DNA of 64,000 nt from Curvibacter sp. (GCA_020621965.1 JAHRYV010000008.1:19902-83901), one strand, 5' to 3'. Counted from the first letter of the stretch, positions 1 through 11,393 are shown. Made by a program: numbers and translations. The notes: a model not told the origin generated them from the letters alone.

Positions 1-504
1 ACCGCCGGCTGGATCAGCGAGGGCCGCGCCGTCAGCACCGACGCCGTCAAGGCCGCCGAAGGCAACTGGGCCGCCACGGCCGACCGCAGCGCCGAGCTGC
101 TGGCCACCTCCGAAGACCTAGCCAAGGCTCAGGCCGACAAGTCGGCCCAGCTGATCGACGCCCGCGACAACGCCCACTATTTGGGCCTGGCCAAGAGCAG
201 CAGCACCAGCGCCGCCGGCCACGTGCAGGGCGCCAAGAACGTCTACACCGCGCTGCTGTCCACCCAGGGCGGCGACGCCGCCCGCCTGCTGGCCGCCGAC
301 ACCTACCGCGATGTGTTCAGGCTCAGCGGCGTCGACCCGCAGGCCGCCGCCATCGCCTACTGCAACACCGGCCACCAGGCTTCCGGCACCTGGTTCGTGC
401 TGCACGAGATCGTCGGCAACAAGAACGTGAAACTCTACGACGGCTCCATGCACCAGTGGACGCTGGAGAAGCGCCCCACCGTGGCCGTGTCCTTGGGCAA
501 GTAA
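1..504 (+). CDS. Rhodanese-type sulfurtransferase, 5' end cut by window edge
   Basis: The reading frame is open from base 1 to a stop at 504, so only the C-terminal ~167 residues are present. The last third contains CNTGHQAS, the classic rhodanese active-site loop whose cysteine carries the persulfide sulfur. The preceding IDARDN motif is the usual start of a catalytic rhodanese domain, and residues before it look like the end of another domain, as in tandem-domain thiosulfate/3-mercaptopyruvate sulfurtransferases. Known role of the family: transfer of sulfane sulfur to cyanide or other acceptors. The sulfide dehydrogenase genes elsewhere in the window make a role in sulfur metabolism plausible, but this is inference. 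The true start and any signal peptide lie outside the window. Confidence 0.85.
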   Translation, partial: TAGWISEGRAVSTDAVKAAEGNWAATADRSAELLATSEDLAKAQADKSAQLIDARDNAHYLGLAKSSSTSAAGHVQGAKNVYTALLSTQGGDAARLLAADTYRDVFRLSGVDPQAAAIAYCNTGHQASGTWFVLHEIVGNKNVKLYDGSMHQWTLEKRPTVAVSLGK

Positions 505-537
505 GGCCCCGCGGGCGGGACGCGGTATAAACACCGC

Positions 538-993
538 ATGCTCGCCCTGCTGCAACGCGTCCAACAGGCCCGCGTCGAGATCGACGGTCACACCGTCGGT
601 GCCATCGACGCGGGCCTGCTCGTTTTCATCTGCGCCGAACGCGGCGACACCGAGGCCATAGGCAACAAGCTGCTGGCCAAGATCCTCAAGCTGCGCGTCT
701 TTGCGGACGAGGCTGGCAAGATGAACAAGAGTGTGGTCGATGCGGCCGGCGGCCTGCTCATCGTCAGCCAGTTCACGCTCGCCGCCGACACCACGGGCGG
801 CAACCGGCCCAGCTTCGGCAACGCCGCGCCGCCGGACGAAGGGCAGCGGCTCTACGATTATTTTGTCGAGCAGGCGCGTGCGGCCCATCCGGTCGTGCAG
901 ACCGGGCAGTTTGCGGCCGACATGCAGGTCCATCTGGTTAATGACGGGCCGGTGACCATCCCCCTGCGCATGCCCCCCGAGCCGGGCGGCTGA
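538..993 (+). CDS. dtd: D-aminoacyl-tRNA deacylase
   Basis: 151 residues, close to the usual ~145-150 for bacterial DTD. It removes D-amino acids, and glycine mischarged on tRNA-Ala, from tRNA in the cytoplasm. Both family signatures are visible: SQFTL at residues 77-81, and NDGPVT at 135-140, which holds the Gly-cisPro selectivity pair. The N-terminus ([17 protein letters not shown]) aligns with the standard start, which supports the ATG at 538. It begins 33 bp after the rhodanese stop, so the two may be co-transcribed. Nothing is unusual except a short proline/glycine-rich tail. Confidence 0.95.
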   Translation: MLALLQRVQQARVEIDGHTVGAIDAGLLVFICAERGDTEAIGNKLLAKILKLRVFADEAGKMNKSVVDAAGGLLIVSQFTLAADTTGGNRPSFGNAAPPDEGQRLYDYFVEQARAAHPVVQTGQFAADMQVHLVNDGPVTIPLRMPPEPGG

Positions 994-1106
994 ATGGCCA
1001 TGGACGTGACATATTGCGCTATTGCGCGCGGCATTGCGGGCACGGTAGCGGTATAGTCTTGACTTGGAGCAAGTCCGGAACGGCGCACACGAACTAAGGT
1101 GACGAT

Positions 1107-2021
1107 ATGAAAGCTCTTCCGCGTACCTTGCGTCTGCTGTCGCTGATGCTGGCCCTGGCCGCCGGGTCGGCACAGGCCGCCGACGCCCTGGACCGCGCGA
1201 TCGCCCATGCCGAGACCCTGCAGACCCAGGCCCTGGGGGCGGTGGCGGTGGCCGAGCGGGCGGTCGCCGAGGCGCAGGCCGATCTGCGGGTGGTGCGCGG
1301 CATCGAGGCCGATGCGCGCCGGGCACGTGATCAGGCCGCCATCACCGTGGCCGCCGAAGCGGCACAACAGGCGCAGGCCCTGGAGCGCGAGACCGAGCGC
1401 AACCTGACACTGGCACGCTCCCTGCTCGATATGCGTGTCAAGGCGCTGGCCAATCTGCGCAGCTGGACCCGCGCCGACCGCCGACCCCGCGCCGTCCTGG
1501 TGGCCGACAGCGGCCAGGTACGCCACATCACCCCAGGCGGTTACGAGCCGCCGGATCTGCCCGCCATGCGCGCCGGCGACACCGTCAAGACCGGCCCCGA
1601 TGGGCGGGCCCGGCTGTTCGTCTCCGGCGGTGACGGTGAGGTAGCCCTGGGTGCCAACTCCTCCTACACCGTGAACAAGGATGACGCGGATGGCAACTTC
1701 GAGGCCCAGCTCGAAGAGGGCGCGATGCGCCTGCGCGCCCTGATCAGGAGCAAGGTGGGCAAGAAGTTCGAAGTCCGCACGCCCACGGTGGCAATCGCCG
1801 TGCGCGGGACGGACTACTCGGCCAGCGTGGGTGCCGCGGGCACCGAGGTCAAGGTCTACAGCGGCGAGGTGGCGGTGACACCCGCCACCGGTGGCACCGA
1901 AGTGCTGCTCAAGGCCGGCGAACGGCTGACCGTGCCGCTGCAGGGGCCGTGGCCGGCGCCGCAGCCCTTGCCCGCCGATGCGGTGGAGTTGCCCTGGAGC
2001 GTAGACCATGCGCAACGTTAG
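1107..2021 (+). CDS. Secreted FecR-domain protein with N-terminal coiled coil
   Basis: 304 residues. A signal peptide is clear (basic start, leucine-rich core, likely cleavage after AQA near residue 24). Residues ~25-110 are alanine/arginine/glutamate-rich and look like a coiled coil. Residues ~130-275 resemble a FecR domain: an entry like DSGQVRH, then VRTPTVAIAVRGTDY and VKVYSGEVAV, typical of the beta-rich FecR fold. There is no anti-sigma transmembrane segment and no neighbouring sigma factor or TonB receptor, so this is not a classical iron-signalling FecR. It is more like the periplasmic stand-alone FecR proteins. Its 3' end overlaps the next gene by 14 bp and a duplicated lipoprotein pair follows, so a shared envelope role is likely. 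The precise function is unknown. Confidence 0.75.
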   Translation: MKALPRTLRLLSLMLALAAGSAQAADALDRAIAHAETLQTQALGAVAVAERAVAEAQADLRVVRGIEADARRARDQAAITVAAEAAQQAQALERETERNLTLARSLLDMRVKALANLRSWTRADRRPRAVLVADSGQVRHITPGGYEPPDLPAMRAGDTVKTGPDGRARLFVSGGDGEVALGANSSYTVNKDDADGNFEAQLEEGAMRLRALIRSKVGKKFEVRTPTVAIAVRGTDYSASVGAAGTEVKVYSGEVAVTPATGGTEVLLKAGERLTVPLQGPWPAPQPLPADAVELPWSVDHAQR

Positions 2022-2967
2022 TTCGCGGGCTTTTGCGCTGGTTGCGATGCTGCTGCTGGCCGCGCCGGTGCAGGCCGAATACTGCGTCAACTACTCGTCC
2101 CGGGTCATGTCGCTGGCGCGCCAGTCCGGTTCATCCCAAAGCCGGGGTTGCGTGGCCACCGAAGCGCAATGCGAGAGCGGCCGCATGAGCCGGCCGGGCG
2201 ACTACTCCGGCATCTGCTACTACGTGCCGGGCCTGCACCCGCCCACGCCCGGCAAGTCGGGCGGTGGCCCCTCGGCGATGGATCAGGCGGCCAAGGCCAA
2301 TTCCGACGCGCAGAAGAAGATCCGCGCCCAGCAGCAGGCCGAGGACCAGGCCGCCCAGCGCGCGGCGCAGCAGGCCCGCCAGGACCTGCTGGGTGGGCTC
2401 AAGGGCGCTGAGCCTTCCCCGGGCTTGACCATCAAGCTGCCGCCGCCACCGCCGACCCAGGCCCGCAAGCAGCTCGACTGCGTGACGCGCGCCTCGGCCG
2501 CCTCCGCCTCGGCGCGCGAGGACGCGGCCCGCCTTGGCCCCGGGGCGCCTACGCAGGGCAATCAAGACGATTTCGCCAATGCCCAGGACTGCCGGCCCGT
2601 GGCGACGCCCGGCGTGCCGCCGGCCTCGCCACCGACGCCGGTGGCCGACGAACTGCCGCGCGATCCGGCCCTGCTGGCCCGCCTGCTCGAATCCCTGCTG
2701 GCGCGCCAGCGCGACATGCAGCAGCAAATGGCCGGCCAGGACCGCGACATTGCCAAGCTCGAATCCGAGATCGCCCGCGAGGAGCAGGCCCCCAAGGTGG
2801 ATCTCAAGGACGCGCCGGCCCAGAGCGACGCGCTGCGCCGCGCGCGCGAGGCCCTGGCCAAGGCCCGCGCCGATCGTCAGAAGACGGCGGCCGAATACGA
2901 GAAATTGCAGCAGCAGGCCCAGGAGGCGCGCCAGCGCCAGGCCGCGCCTGCTGCCCAGCCGAATTAG
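2008..2967 (+). CDS. Periplasmic coiled-coil protein of unknown function
   Basis: 319 residues, with an N-terminal signal peptide (MRNVSSRAFALVAMLLLAAPVQA, cleavage near residue 23). The mature N-terminus carries several cysteines (YCVNY, GCVATEAQC, ICYY), which suggests disulfides. Two stretches rich in Ala/Gln/Glu/Arg, residues ~95-130 and ~215-315, are predicted by eye to be long coiled coils, separated by a proline-rich linker. The start overlaps the FecR-domain gene by 14 bp, which implies translational coupling. The last ~45 bp are part of the tandem duplication that also covers the following lipoprotein. I do not recognise the family and assign no activity. An accessory or scaffold role with the neighbouring secreted proteins is inference. 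Confidence 0.65.
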   Translation: MRNVSSRAFALVAMLLLAAPVQAEYCVNYSSRVMSLARQSGSSQSRGCVATEAQCESGRMSRPGDYSGICYYVPGLHPPTPGKSGGGPSAMDQAAKANSDAQKKIRAQQQAEDQAAQRAAQQARQDLLGGLKGAEPSPGLTIKLPPPPPTQARKQLDCVTRASAASASAREDAARLGPGAPTQGNQDDFANAQDCRPVATPGVPPASPPTPVADELPRDPALLARLLESLLARQRDMQQQMAGQDRDIAKLESEIAREEQAPKVDLKDAPAQSDALRRAREALAKARADRQKTAAEYEKLQQQAQEARQRQAAPAAQPN

Positions 2968-2980
2968 GACGGAGGACCCG

Positions 2981-4267
2981 ATGAAGATGCAAGCCCTGAC
3001 ATTCAACTACCTGATCGCCGGTACGGCACTGGCCCTGCTGGCCGGCTGTGCCTCGGCCCCACCGCCGCCGCCGCTGCGCAGCACACCGCCGGCGGCGGCC
3101 GCAGCGCCCGCGCCGGTGCCCCAGGCGGCGGCGCAGCCCGCGCCGGCCATGGCGCCGGCGGCGCCCGCGCGCCCCAAGGCCACGGGCACGCCGGAGGACG
3201 CACGCCGGCATCTGGTGCGCGGTGTCGCAGCCATCGAGATCGCCAAGTCGGCGGACGACCTGGCCCTGGCCGCCGACGAATTCCGCAAGGCCACCGAGAT
3301 CGCGCCCGAGATGGCGTCGGCCTGGTACAACCTGGGCTCCGTGCAGGCCAAGACCGGCCAGGTCAACGAGGCCATCGCCAGCTACCGCCGTTATCTGGCC
3401 CTGAGCCCCGACGCCGCCGATGCGCAGAAGGTGGCCGACGAGATCATCAAGCTGGAATTCCGCCAGGAGCGGACCACCAAGGAGCAGGCCAGCAGCGGCA
3501 TCTGGGTCGAGAGTGACGGCAGCGCCTACTACCTCCAGGTGAACGGCAGCAAATGGCAGCTGGCCACGAAGGAGCGGCCCCTGGTGTACGACGTGGAGAA
3601 CTACTACGGCCCGGGTGTGGGCTCCTACGGTTTTGCCGCCACCGAATTGGGGCAGGTCACCTTCAATCTGGAGCTGCGCGGCAAGCAGCTGGCCGGCACC
3701 TGGCAGCGTGCCGACGTCATGGTCGACGAGTGCTCGGTCCCGGCCGAGACCGGCGACGTGAAGGGCGAGCTCGACGCGGCCCATGGCCTGCTGGTGCTGG
3801 AGTTCAACAAGGCCTATTACAAGACCTACACTTCCGCGCCCTTCCCGATCTCGTTCGAGACCAAGGACAAGTGCCGCGAGGTCAGCGTGCTGGCACGGCG
3901 GGACGCCCGCTTCGTGTTTCTCGGGCCGCTGCCGGCAGCCGGCGTCGGCGCCTACGTGACCACCGCGCACGGCATAACGGGCCGCCAAGACTGGGTCGGC
4001 GAATTGCGCGTGAGAAGCACTGTCAAGGGCTCACCGGCCGAACAGGCCGGCCTGTACTACGAAGACCTCATCGTGGCCATCGACGGTGTTCCGGTCAAGA
4101 GCTTGTCGGCGGGCGAGGCCATGTGGCGCCTGCGCGGCGAGCCGGGCAGCACGGTGCAGCTGACCATCCAGCGCCCCAAGGTCAAGGCGCCGGTGACGGT
4201 GACCGTGCGCCGTGCAGTGCTGCCGCCCCCGCCTCCGTTCAAGGAAGGCGGGGCCATCCCCTACTAA
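2981..4267 (+). CDS. TPR-PDZ lipoprotein, copy A
   Basis: 428 residues from the ATG at 2981, which follows a good GGACGGAGGA ribosome binding site; the frame stays open further upstream, but only this start gives a signal peptide. The lipobox LAGC places the lipidated cysteine at residue 23. A proline/alanine-rich linker follows, then TPR-like helices at ~75-165 (AWYNLGSVQAKTGQVNEAI). A beta-rich middle (~165-320) is of unknown type. A PDZ-like domain (~325-415) contains SPAEQAGLYYEDLIVAIDG, and the tail is VLPPPPPFKEGGAIPY. Lipoproteins with TPR and PDZ modules usually act as periplasmic scaffolds, and no protease domain is present. The tandem paralogue downstream has exactly the same length, and the upstream coiled-coil and FecR genes probably belong to the same transcription unit. 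Confidence 0.8.
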   Translation: MKMQALTFNYLIAGTALALLAGCASAPPPPPLRSTPPAAAAAPAPVPQAAAQPAPAMAPAAPARPKATGTPEDARRHLVRGVAAIEIAKSADDLALAADEFRKATEIAPEMASAWYNLGSVQAKTGQVNEAIASYRRYLALSPDAADAQKVADEIIKLEFRQERTTKEQASSGIWVESDGSAYYLQVNGSKWQLATKERPLVYDVENYYGPGVGSYGFAATELGQVTFNLELRGKQLAGTWQRADVMVDECSVPAETGDVKGELDAAHGLLVLEFNKAYYKTYTSAPFPISFETKDKCREVSVLARRDARFVFLGPLPAAGVGAYVTTAHGITGRQDWVGELRVRSTVKGSPAEQAGLYYEDLIVAIDGVPVKSLSAGEAMWRLRGEPGSTVQLTIQRPKVKAPVTVTVRRAVLPPPPPFKEGGAIPY

Positions 4268-4391
4268 AGCGGGGAACCGGGGCCATCGCCCGATGGACCT
4301 GGCGTCTACACTGGCAGCAACGTTCCAACGCGACGCCAGGCGCGCCAGCGCCAGGCCGCGCCGGCGCAACCGAACCAGGACGGAGGACCCG

Positions 4392-5678
4392 ATGAAAATG
4401 CAAGCCCTGACATTCAACTACCTGATCGCCGCGACGGCACTGGCCCTGCTGGCCGGCTGTGCCTCGGCCCCACCGCCACCGGCGCTGCGCAGCACGTCAG
4501 CGGCGGCTGCGGCGCCCGCGCCGGCACCCGTGCCCCAGGCGGCGGCGCAGCCTGCACCAGCCATGGCGCCGGCGGAGCCCACGCGCCCCAAGGCCACGGG
4601 CACGCCGGAGGACGCGCGCCGGCATCTGGTGCGCGGTGTCGCAGCCATCGAGATCGCCAAGTCGGCGGATGATCTGGCGCTGGCGGCCGACGAGTTCCGC
4701 AAGGCCACCGAGATCGCGCCCGAGATGGCGCCGGCCTGGTACAACCTGGGCTCCGTCCAGGCCAAGATCGGCCAGGTCGACGAGGCCATCGCCAGCTACC
4801 GCCGTTATCTGGCCCTGAGTCCCGACGCCGCCGACGCGCAGAAGGTGGCCGACGAAATCATCAAGCTCGAATTCCGCCAGGAGCGGACCACCAAGGAGCA
4901 GGCCAGCAGCGGCATCTGGATCGAGAGTGACGGCACGACCTACCGTCTGCTCGTCAACGGCAACAAGTGGCAGCTGTCCACCACGGTGCGTCCCATCCAG
5001 CCCGACGTGGAATACCGCTACGGCCCGGGCCTGGGTTCGTTCGGTATATCGATTCAGGATCTGGAGCAGATCGCCTTCAACCTGGAGTTGCGCGGCAATA
5101 AGCTCTTGGGCACCTGGCAGCGTGCCGAAACCCAGGTGGACAAATGCACGCTGCCGGCCGAGACGGGGGATGTCCAGGGCGCGCTGGACGCTGCCAGCGG
5201 GACGGTGACGCTGGAGTTCAGCAAGGCGCGCTACAAGACCGTCACCTCGGCGGCCCCCATCTTCTCTTTCGAGACCAAGGACAAGTGCAGTGACGTGAGC
5301 GTGCTGGAACGCCGGGCCGTGCGTTTTGTCTTCCGCGGTCCCCTGCCCGTGGGCGGCATTGGAGCCCAGCTTACCTCGGCGCACGGTGCCATGTTGACCC
5401 GGACCTGGATCGGCGAGTTGCGCGTGAACGGCACCGCCAAAGATTCGCCGGCCGAGCAGGCCGGCCTGTGGTCCCAGGACATGGTGCTCGCCATCGACGG
5501 CGTGCCGGTCAAGACCCTGTCGGCCGGTGAGGCCATCTTCCGTCTGCGCGGCGCGCCGGGCAGCACCGTGCGGCTGACCATCCTGCGGCGCAACGCCAAG
5601 GAGCCGGTCGATGTGACCCTGCGCCGCCAGCCCATGCCGGTGGAGGACGGGAATCACACCGATCGCAACTTCTACTGA
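4392..5678 (+). CDS. TPR-PDZ lipoprotein, copy B
   Basis: 428 residues, paralogous to the preceding gene and preceded by the same duplicated ribosome binding site. The signal peptide, lipobox (LAGC) and TPR section are nearly identical to copy A. The central beta region has diverged strongly (for example YRLLVNGNKWQLST against YYLQVNGSKWQLAT), and the PDZ-like domain is retained (SPAEQAGLWSQDMVLAIDG). The C-terminus differs: after VTLRR it reads QPMPVEDGNHTDRNFY then stop. In-frame sequence directly after the stop (5679-5726) still encodes AVPPPSPKEGGAIPF, the counterpart of copy A's tail. About 51 bp were therefore inserted and now terminate the protein early. Divergence of the middle with constant ends suggests specialisation for different partners (inference). 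Confidence 0.8.
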   Translation: MKMQALTFNYLIAATALALLAGCASAPPPPALRSTSAAAAAPAPAPVPQAAAQPAPAMAPAEPTRPKATGTPEDARRHLVRGVAAIEIAKSADDLALAADEFRKATEIAPEMAPAWYNLGSVQAKIGQVDEAIASYRRYLALSPDAADAQKVADEIIKLEFRQERTTKEQASSGIWIESDGTTYRLLVNGNKWQLSTTVRPIQPDVEYRYGPGLGSFGISIQDLEQIAFNLELRGNKLLGTWQRAETQVDKCTLPAETGDVQGALDAASGTVTLEFSKARYKTVTSAAPIFSFETKDKCSDVSVLERRAVRFVFRGPLPVGGIGAQLTSAHGAMLTRTWIGELRVNGTAKDSPAEQAGLWSQDMVLAIDGVPVKTLSAGEAIFRLRGAPGSTVRLTILRRNAKEPVDVTLRRQPMPVEDGNHTDRNFY

Positions 5679-5736
5679 GCTGTGCCGCCGCCCTCGCCCA
5701 AGGAAGGCGGGGCCATCCCCTTCTAAGGCGGGGAAC

Positions 5737-5762
5737 CGGGTCCGTCACCCGATGGACCCGGA
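5737..5762. terminator. Hairpin between convergent genes
   Basis: CCGGGTCC at 5737-5744 pairs perfectly with GGACCCGG at 5755-5762 across a 10-nt loop, between the end of lipoprotein copy B and the stop of ybeY. There is no clear U-run, so it may serve as a bidirectional stem rather than a classical intrinsic terminator. The equivalent stem after copy A (about 4277-4302) is imperfect. Confidence 0.5.
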
Positions 5763-6218
5763 TCACTCGTAGGGGTTGGCGTAACCCAGCGCCGCCACCA
5801 GCAGCACCTCCAGCGCCTCCATCTCCAGCGCATCGGTCTCGTTGGTCTCGTGCTCGTAACCCTGCGCGTGCAGCGTGCCGTGCACCAGCAGGTGGGCGTA
5901 GTGTTCTTCCAGGGTCTTGCCCTGTTCCTTCGCTTCTTTCGCCAACACCGGTGCGCACAACACCAGGTCGGCGCTGACCATGGGCTCACGTGTGTAGTCG
6001 AAGGTCAGCACATTGGTGGCGTAGTCCTTGCCGCGGTATTCGCGGTTCAGCGTGCGGCCTTCGGCGGCGCCGACCACGCGCACGGTGATCTCGGCCGGGC
6101 GCTGCAGGGCCAGGCGCAGCCAGCGCGTCACGCGCGCCTTGCTCAGCAGCTTGCGGTGCGTCTCGGGTACGGCAGCGCCGAACTGCAGCGTCAGGTCTAA
6201 CTCGGGCAGCGCGCTCAT
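5763..6218 (-). CDS. ybeY: Endoribonuclease YbeY, rRNA maturation factor
   Basis: 151 residues, of normal length. It carries the YbeY metal-binding signature [12 protein letters not shown], with zinc-ligand histidines at about 113, 117 and 123. The preceding block [13 protein letters not shown] is typical of the family. YbeY acts in 16S rRNA 3'-end maturation and ribosome quality control. Its start overlaps the stop of the phoH-like gene by 4 bp (ATGA type), the conserved phoH-ybeY order of proteobacteria, so the two are translationally coupled. Confidence 0.95.
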   Translation of the reverse strand: MSALPELDLTLQFGAAVPETHRKLLSKARVTRWLRLALQRPAEITVRVVGAAEGRTLNREYRGKDYATNVLTFDYTREPMVSADLVLCAPVLAKEAKEQGKTLEEHYAHLLVHGTLHAQGYEHETNETDALEMEALEVLLVAALGYANPYE

Positions 6219-7162
6219 GCGGCCTCTCCCGGCCGGGCCTGGCGCTTGTCGTAGGCGTCCACGATGCGCGCCACCAGCGGGTGGCGCACCACGTCGGCGC
6301 TGGTGAAACGACAGATGGCGATGCCCTTGACGCGCTTGAGCACGCGCTCGGCGTCGATCAGGCCGCTCAACTGCGTCTTGGGCAGGTCGATCTGGCTGAC
6401 GTCACCGGTGACCACCGCGCGCGAGCCGAAGCCGATGCGCGTGAGGAACATCTTCATCTGCTCGGGGGTGGTGTTCTGCGCCTCGTCCAGGATGACAAAG
6501 GCGTTGTTCAGCGTGCGCCCGCGCATGAAGGCCAGCGGGGCGATCTCCAGCGCGTTGCGCTCGAAGGCTTTCTGCACCTTCTCGAAACCCATCAGGTCAT
6601 AGAGCGCGTCGTAGAGCGGGCGCAGGTAGGGGTCGATCTTCTGCGTCAGGTCGCCGGGCAGGAAACCCAGGCGTTCGCCAGCCTCCACCGCCGGGCGCGT
6701 GAGCACGATGCGCTGCACCACGCTGCGCTCCAGCGCGTCCACCGCGCAGGCCACGGCCAGATAGGTCTTGCCGGTGCCGGCCGGGCCGATACCGAAGGTG
6801 ATGTCGTTGCCGGCGATGCTCTCCAGGTAGTGAGCCTGGTTGGGTGTGCGCGCGCGCAGCTCGTGGCGCCGCGTCTGCAGCACCTCGCCGTCTTCGGCCA
6901 GCGGCATGTTGCTGTCGCCGGCCAGCAGCAGCTGCACCATGGCGTTGTCGATGGGCTTGGTGGCCATCTCGTACAGCGCCTGCAGCACCTCCATGCCGCG
7001 CTGGGCCTGCTTCTTGGGGCCGTCCACCTTGAACTGCTCGTGGCGGTGGGCGATCTTGACCTGCAGTGCGGTCTCGATGATGCGCAGGTGTTCGTCGGCG
7101 GGGCCGCACAGGCGGGCCAGGCGGGCGTTGTTGGGCGGGGAGAAGAGGTGGCGCAGAATCAA
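6215..7162 (-). CDS. PhoH-like ATPase (YbeZ/PhoL)
   Basis: 315 residues. The P-loop GPAGTGKT lies at residues 126-133 and the Walker B segment FVILDEAQN follows at ~210-218. [12 protein letters not shown] further on is characteristic of PhoH proteins. An N-terminal KH-like segment (~20-90) is consistent with YbeZ. The family is an ATPase that partners YbeY in ribosome and RNA metabolism. It is the first gene of the phoH-ybeY pair, divergent from ruvA with about 80 bp between the starts. A hairpin (7183-7201) sits in that gap. Confidence 0.93.
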   Translation of the reverse strand: MILRHLFSPPNNARLARLCGPADEHLRIIETALQVKIAHRHEQFKVDGPKKQAQRGMEVLQALYEMATKPIDNAMVQLLLAGDSNMPLAEDGEVLQTRRHELRARTPNQAHYLESIAGNDITFGIGPAGTGKTYLAVACAVDALERSVVQRIVLTRPAVEAGERLGFLPGDLTQKIDPYLRPLYDALYDLMGFEKVQKAFERNALEIAPLAFMRGRTLNNAFVILDEAQNTTPEQMKMFLTRIGFGSRAVVTGDVSQIDLPKTQLSGLIDAERVLKRVKGIAICRFTSADVVRHPLVARIVDAYDKRQARPGEAA

Positions 7163-7182
7163 GCTGATAATTCCTGTCTAAG

Positions 7183-7201
7183 GTCCGGCGTGACGCCGGA
7201 C
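7183..7201. other. Short perfect inverted repeat in the phoH-ruvA gap
   Basis: GTCCGGCG (7183-7190), a TGA loop, then CGCCGGAC (7194-7201) form an 8-bp perfect stem between the two divergent start codons. It could be an operator or a small hairpin in a leader; no regulator is identifiable. Confidence 0.3.
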
Positions 7202-7241
7202 TAAAGCGCAATCATAGTCACCGTCCAGGAAATAGATACCC

Positions 7242-7817
7242 ATGATCGGCAGGCTCTCCGGCACCCTCCTCGAAAAGAATCCACCCCAGGTGCTGGTGGA
7301 TTGCCATGGCGTGGGCTACGAAGTCCAGGTGTCCATGAGCACCTTCTACAACCTGCCCCCGCTGGGCGAGCAGGTGGCCCTGCTGACGCATTTCGTGGTG
7401 CGCGAGGACGCGCAGCTGCTCTACGGCTTCGGCACTGCGCCCGAGCGCGAGGCCTTCCGCCAGCTGATCAAGATCTCCGGCGTCGGTCCGCGCACCGCGC
7501 TGGCCGTGCTCTCGGGCATGAGCGTGGGCGAACTGGCGCAGGCGGTCAGTCTGCAGGAGGCCGGGCGCCTGGTGAAGGTGCCGGGCATCGGCAAGAAAAC
7601 GGCCGAGCGCCTGCTGCTGGAGCTCAAGGGCAAGCTGGGCGCGGATATCGGTGCGCCCCATGCGCAGCCCGGCAGCGATGCCCAGGCCGACATCCTGCAG
7701 GCCCTGCTGGCCCTGGGCTACAGCGACAAGGAAGCCGCCGCCGCGCTCAAGGCCCTGCCCAAGGACGTGGGGGTGAGCGAGGGCATCAAGCTGGCGCTCA
7801 AGTCGCTGGCGAAGTAG
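7242..7817 (+). CDS. ruvA: Holliday junction branch migration protein RuvA
   Basis: 191 residues. The N-terminus [12 protein letters not shown] is the standard RuvA beginning. Two helix-hairpin-helix segments are visible ([15 protein letters not shown] near 78-92 and [16 protein letters not shown] near 113-128). The C-terminal domain III ([17 protein letters not shown]) is the part that binds RuvB. RuvA tetramers hold four-way junctions and load RuvB motors. It lies about 100 bp upstream of ruvB on the same strand, the usual arrangement. Confidence 0.97.
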   Translation: MIGRLSGTLLEKNPPQVLVDCHGVGYEVQVSMSTFYNLPPLGEQVALLTHFVVREDAQLLYGFGTAPEREAFRQLIKISGVGPRTALAVLSGMSVGELAQAVSLQEAGRLVKVPGIGKKTAERLLLELKGKLGADIGAPHAQPGSDAQADILQALLALGYSDKEAAAALKALPKDVGVSEGIKLALKSLAK

Positions 7818-7918
7818 GCGCGCGCCTCGCCGCAATCAGCCGAGGTCGGCTATAGTCATCCCAGCCACGCCCCAGCGGCGCGGCCCCGTGTTTTTCCTCT
7901 GTCCATCCCCTTGCGGCC

Positions 7919-8976
<1,058 letters not shown>

Positions 8977-8984
8977 GGACCACC

Positions 8985-10145
8985 ATGCTCAAGCTCTCCG
9001 GCAAAACGCGCTGGATCGTCCTGGCCGTCGTGCTGGTGCTGGCCCTGGCCGGGATGACGGCGCTGGCGCTGCGCGCCCCGCGCGCCGAGGCGCTGCGCAT
9101 GGAGCCCGCGCCGCTGCTGCGCACCCTGCAGTTTTCGGCCCGCGTGGCCACGCTCTCGCGGGTGGAGGTCGGCAGCACGCTGACCGGCCGCGTGGCGCAG
9201 GTGACGGTGCGCGAGGGCGCGCAGATCAAGCGCGGCCAGGTGCTGGTGCGGCTGGAGACCGACGAGCTGAGGGCCGCCGAGGCCCAGGCCGTGGCCGCCG
9301 AGCGCCAGGCCGACGCCACGCTGCAAGCCGCCCGCGCCACGCTGGCGCGCGCCGAACAGCTGGTGAAACAGAATTTCTACAGCGCCGCCCAGCTCGATGA
9401 GGCGCGGCGCGCGGTGGACGTGGCCCTGGCGCAGCAGGGCGCGGCCCGCGCCGCCGTGACGGCCGCGCGCGCCCGGCTGGAGCAGACCAGCGTGGAGGCC
9501 CCGGCCGACGCCCGGGTGCTGGCGCGCATGGTCGAGCCGGGCCAGATCGTGCAGCCGGGCAAGGCCCTGCTGAACCTGGCGCTGGCCGGGCCCACGCAGC
9601 TGGTGGCGCAGGTGGACGAGCGTTTCCTCGACCAGCTGCGGGTGGGCCAGCAGGCCCAGGTGGTGGCCGATGCCTTTGCCGGTCAGCGTTTTGCCGCCAA
9701 GGTGCTGAGCATCGCCCCGGTGGTGGACGCCCAGCGCGGCGCCATCGAGGTCAAGTTCACGCTGTTGCAAGACGCGCCGGCTTTCCTGCGCGAAGACATG
9801 ACCCTCTCGGTCGAAGTCGAGACCGCCCGCCGCGAGCAGGCCCTGGCGCTACCGCTGAACTTGCTGCGCCAGACCAGCGGTGACAGCGCGCGTGTGCTGG
9901 TGGCGGTGGACGGCGTGGTGCACGAGCGCGCGCTGCGCCTGGGCCTGCGCACGCTGGCCGCGGTGGAGGTGCTGGAGGGCCTGCAGGCCGGCGACGCCGT
10001 GCTGACCGGCAGCAAGGTGAAGGTGGGCCAGCGTGTCACCGTGCTGGTGGTGCCCTGGCAGGCGGCCGCGGGCCAGCCGGCCGCGCGGCGCGAGGACGGC
10101 GCCGGCAGCGCCGGTTCGGCCATGACCAACGCCATGGGGCGCTGA
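8985..10145 (+). CDS. Periplasmic adaptor (HlyD/MFP family) of an ABC exporter
   Basis: 386 residues. A single N-terminal hydrophobic segment (residues ~9-28) anchors or exports it. A lipoyl/barrel-sandwich half (GSTLTGRVAQVTVREGAQIKRGQVLVRLE) is followed by an alanine/arginine-rich coiled-coil hairpin (~95-165). The second lipoyl half (VEAPADARVLARMVEPGQIVQPG) and a beta-barrel region come next. This is the domain order of MacA/RND-type membrane fusion proteins, which connect an inner-membrane pump to the outer membrane. It is the first gene of a four-gene operon with permease, ATPase and MipA/OmpV protein. The substrate is unknown. Confidence 0.88.
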   Translation: MLKLSGKTRWIVLAVVLVLALAGMTALALRAPRAEALRMEPAPLLRTLQFSARVATLSRVEVGSTLTGRVAQVTVREGAQIKRGQVLVRLETDELRAAEAQAVAAERQADATLQAARATLARAEQLVKQNFYSAAQLDEARRAVDVALAQQGAARAAVTAARARLEQTSVEAPADARVLARMVEPGQIVQPGKALLNLALAGPTQLVAQVDERFLDQLRVGQQAQVVADAFAGQRFAAKVLSIAPVVDAQRGAIEVKFTLLQDAPAFLREDMTLSVEVETARREQALALPLNLLRQTSGDSARVLVAVDGVVHERALRLGLRTLAAVEVLEGLQAGDAVLTGSKVKVGQRVTVLVVPWQAAAGQPAARREDGAGSAGSAMTNAMGR

Positions 10146-10157
10146 GCCCGGGGACGC

Positions 10158-11389
<1,232 letters not shown>

Positions 11390-11393
<4 letters not shown>

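Larger units (their letters stand above)
2924..5762 (+). repeat. Tandem duplication of ~1.4 kb containing two lipoprotein genes
   Basis: Unit 1 runs from about 2924 to 4302 and unit 2 from about 4338 to 5762. Matching points such as the two ATG codons at 2981 and 4392 lie 1411 bp apart. Similarity begins inside the 3' coding end of the upstream coiled-coil gene, covers the ribosome binding site and the whole lipoprotein gene, and continues past the stop codon into the hairpin region. The 5' halves are almost identical and the middle parts are clearly diverged. The duplication is therefore not very recent, or the 5' halves have been homogenised. Confidence 0.85.
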
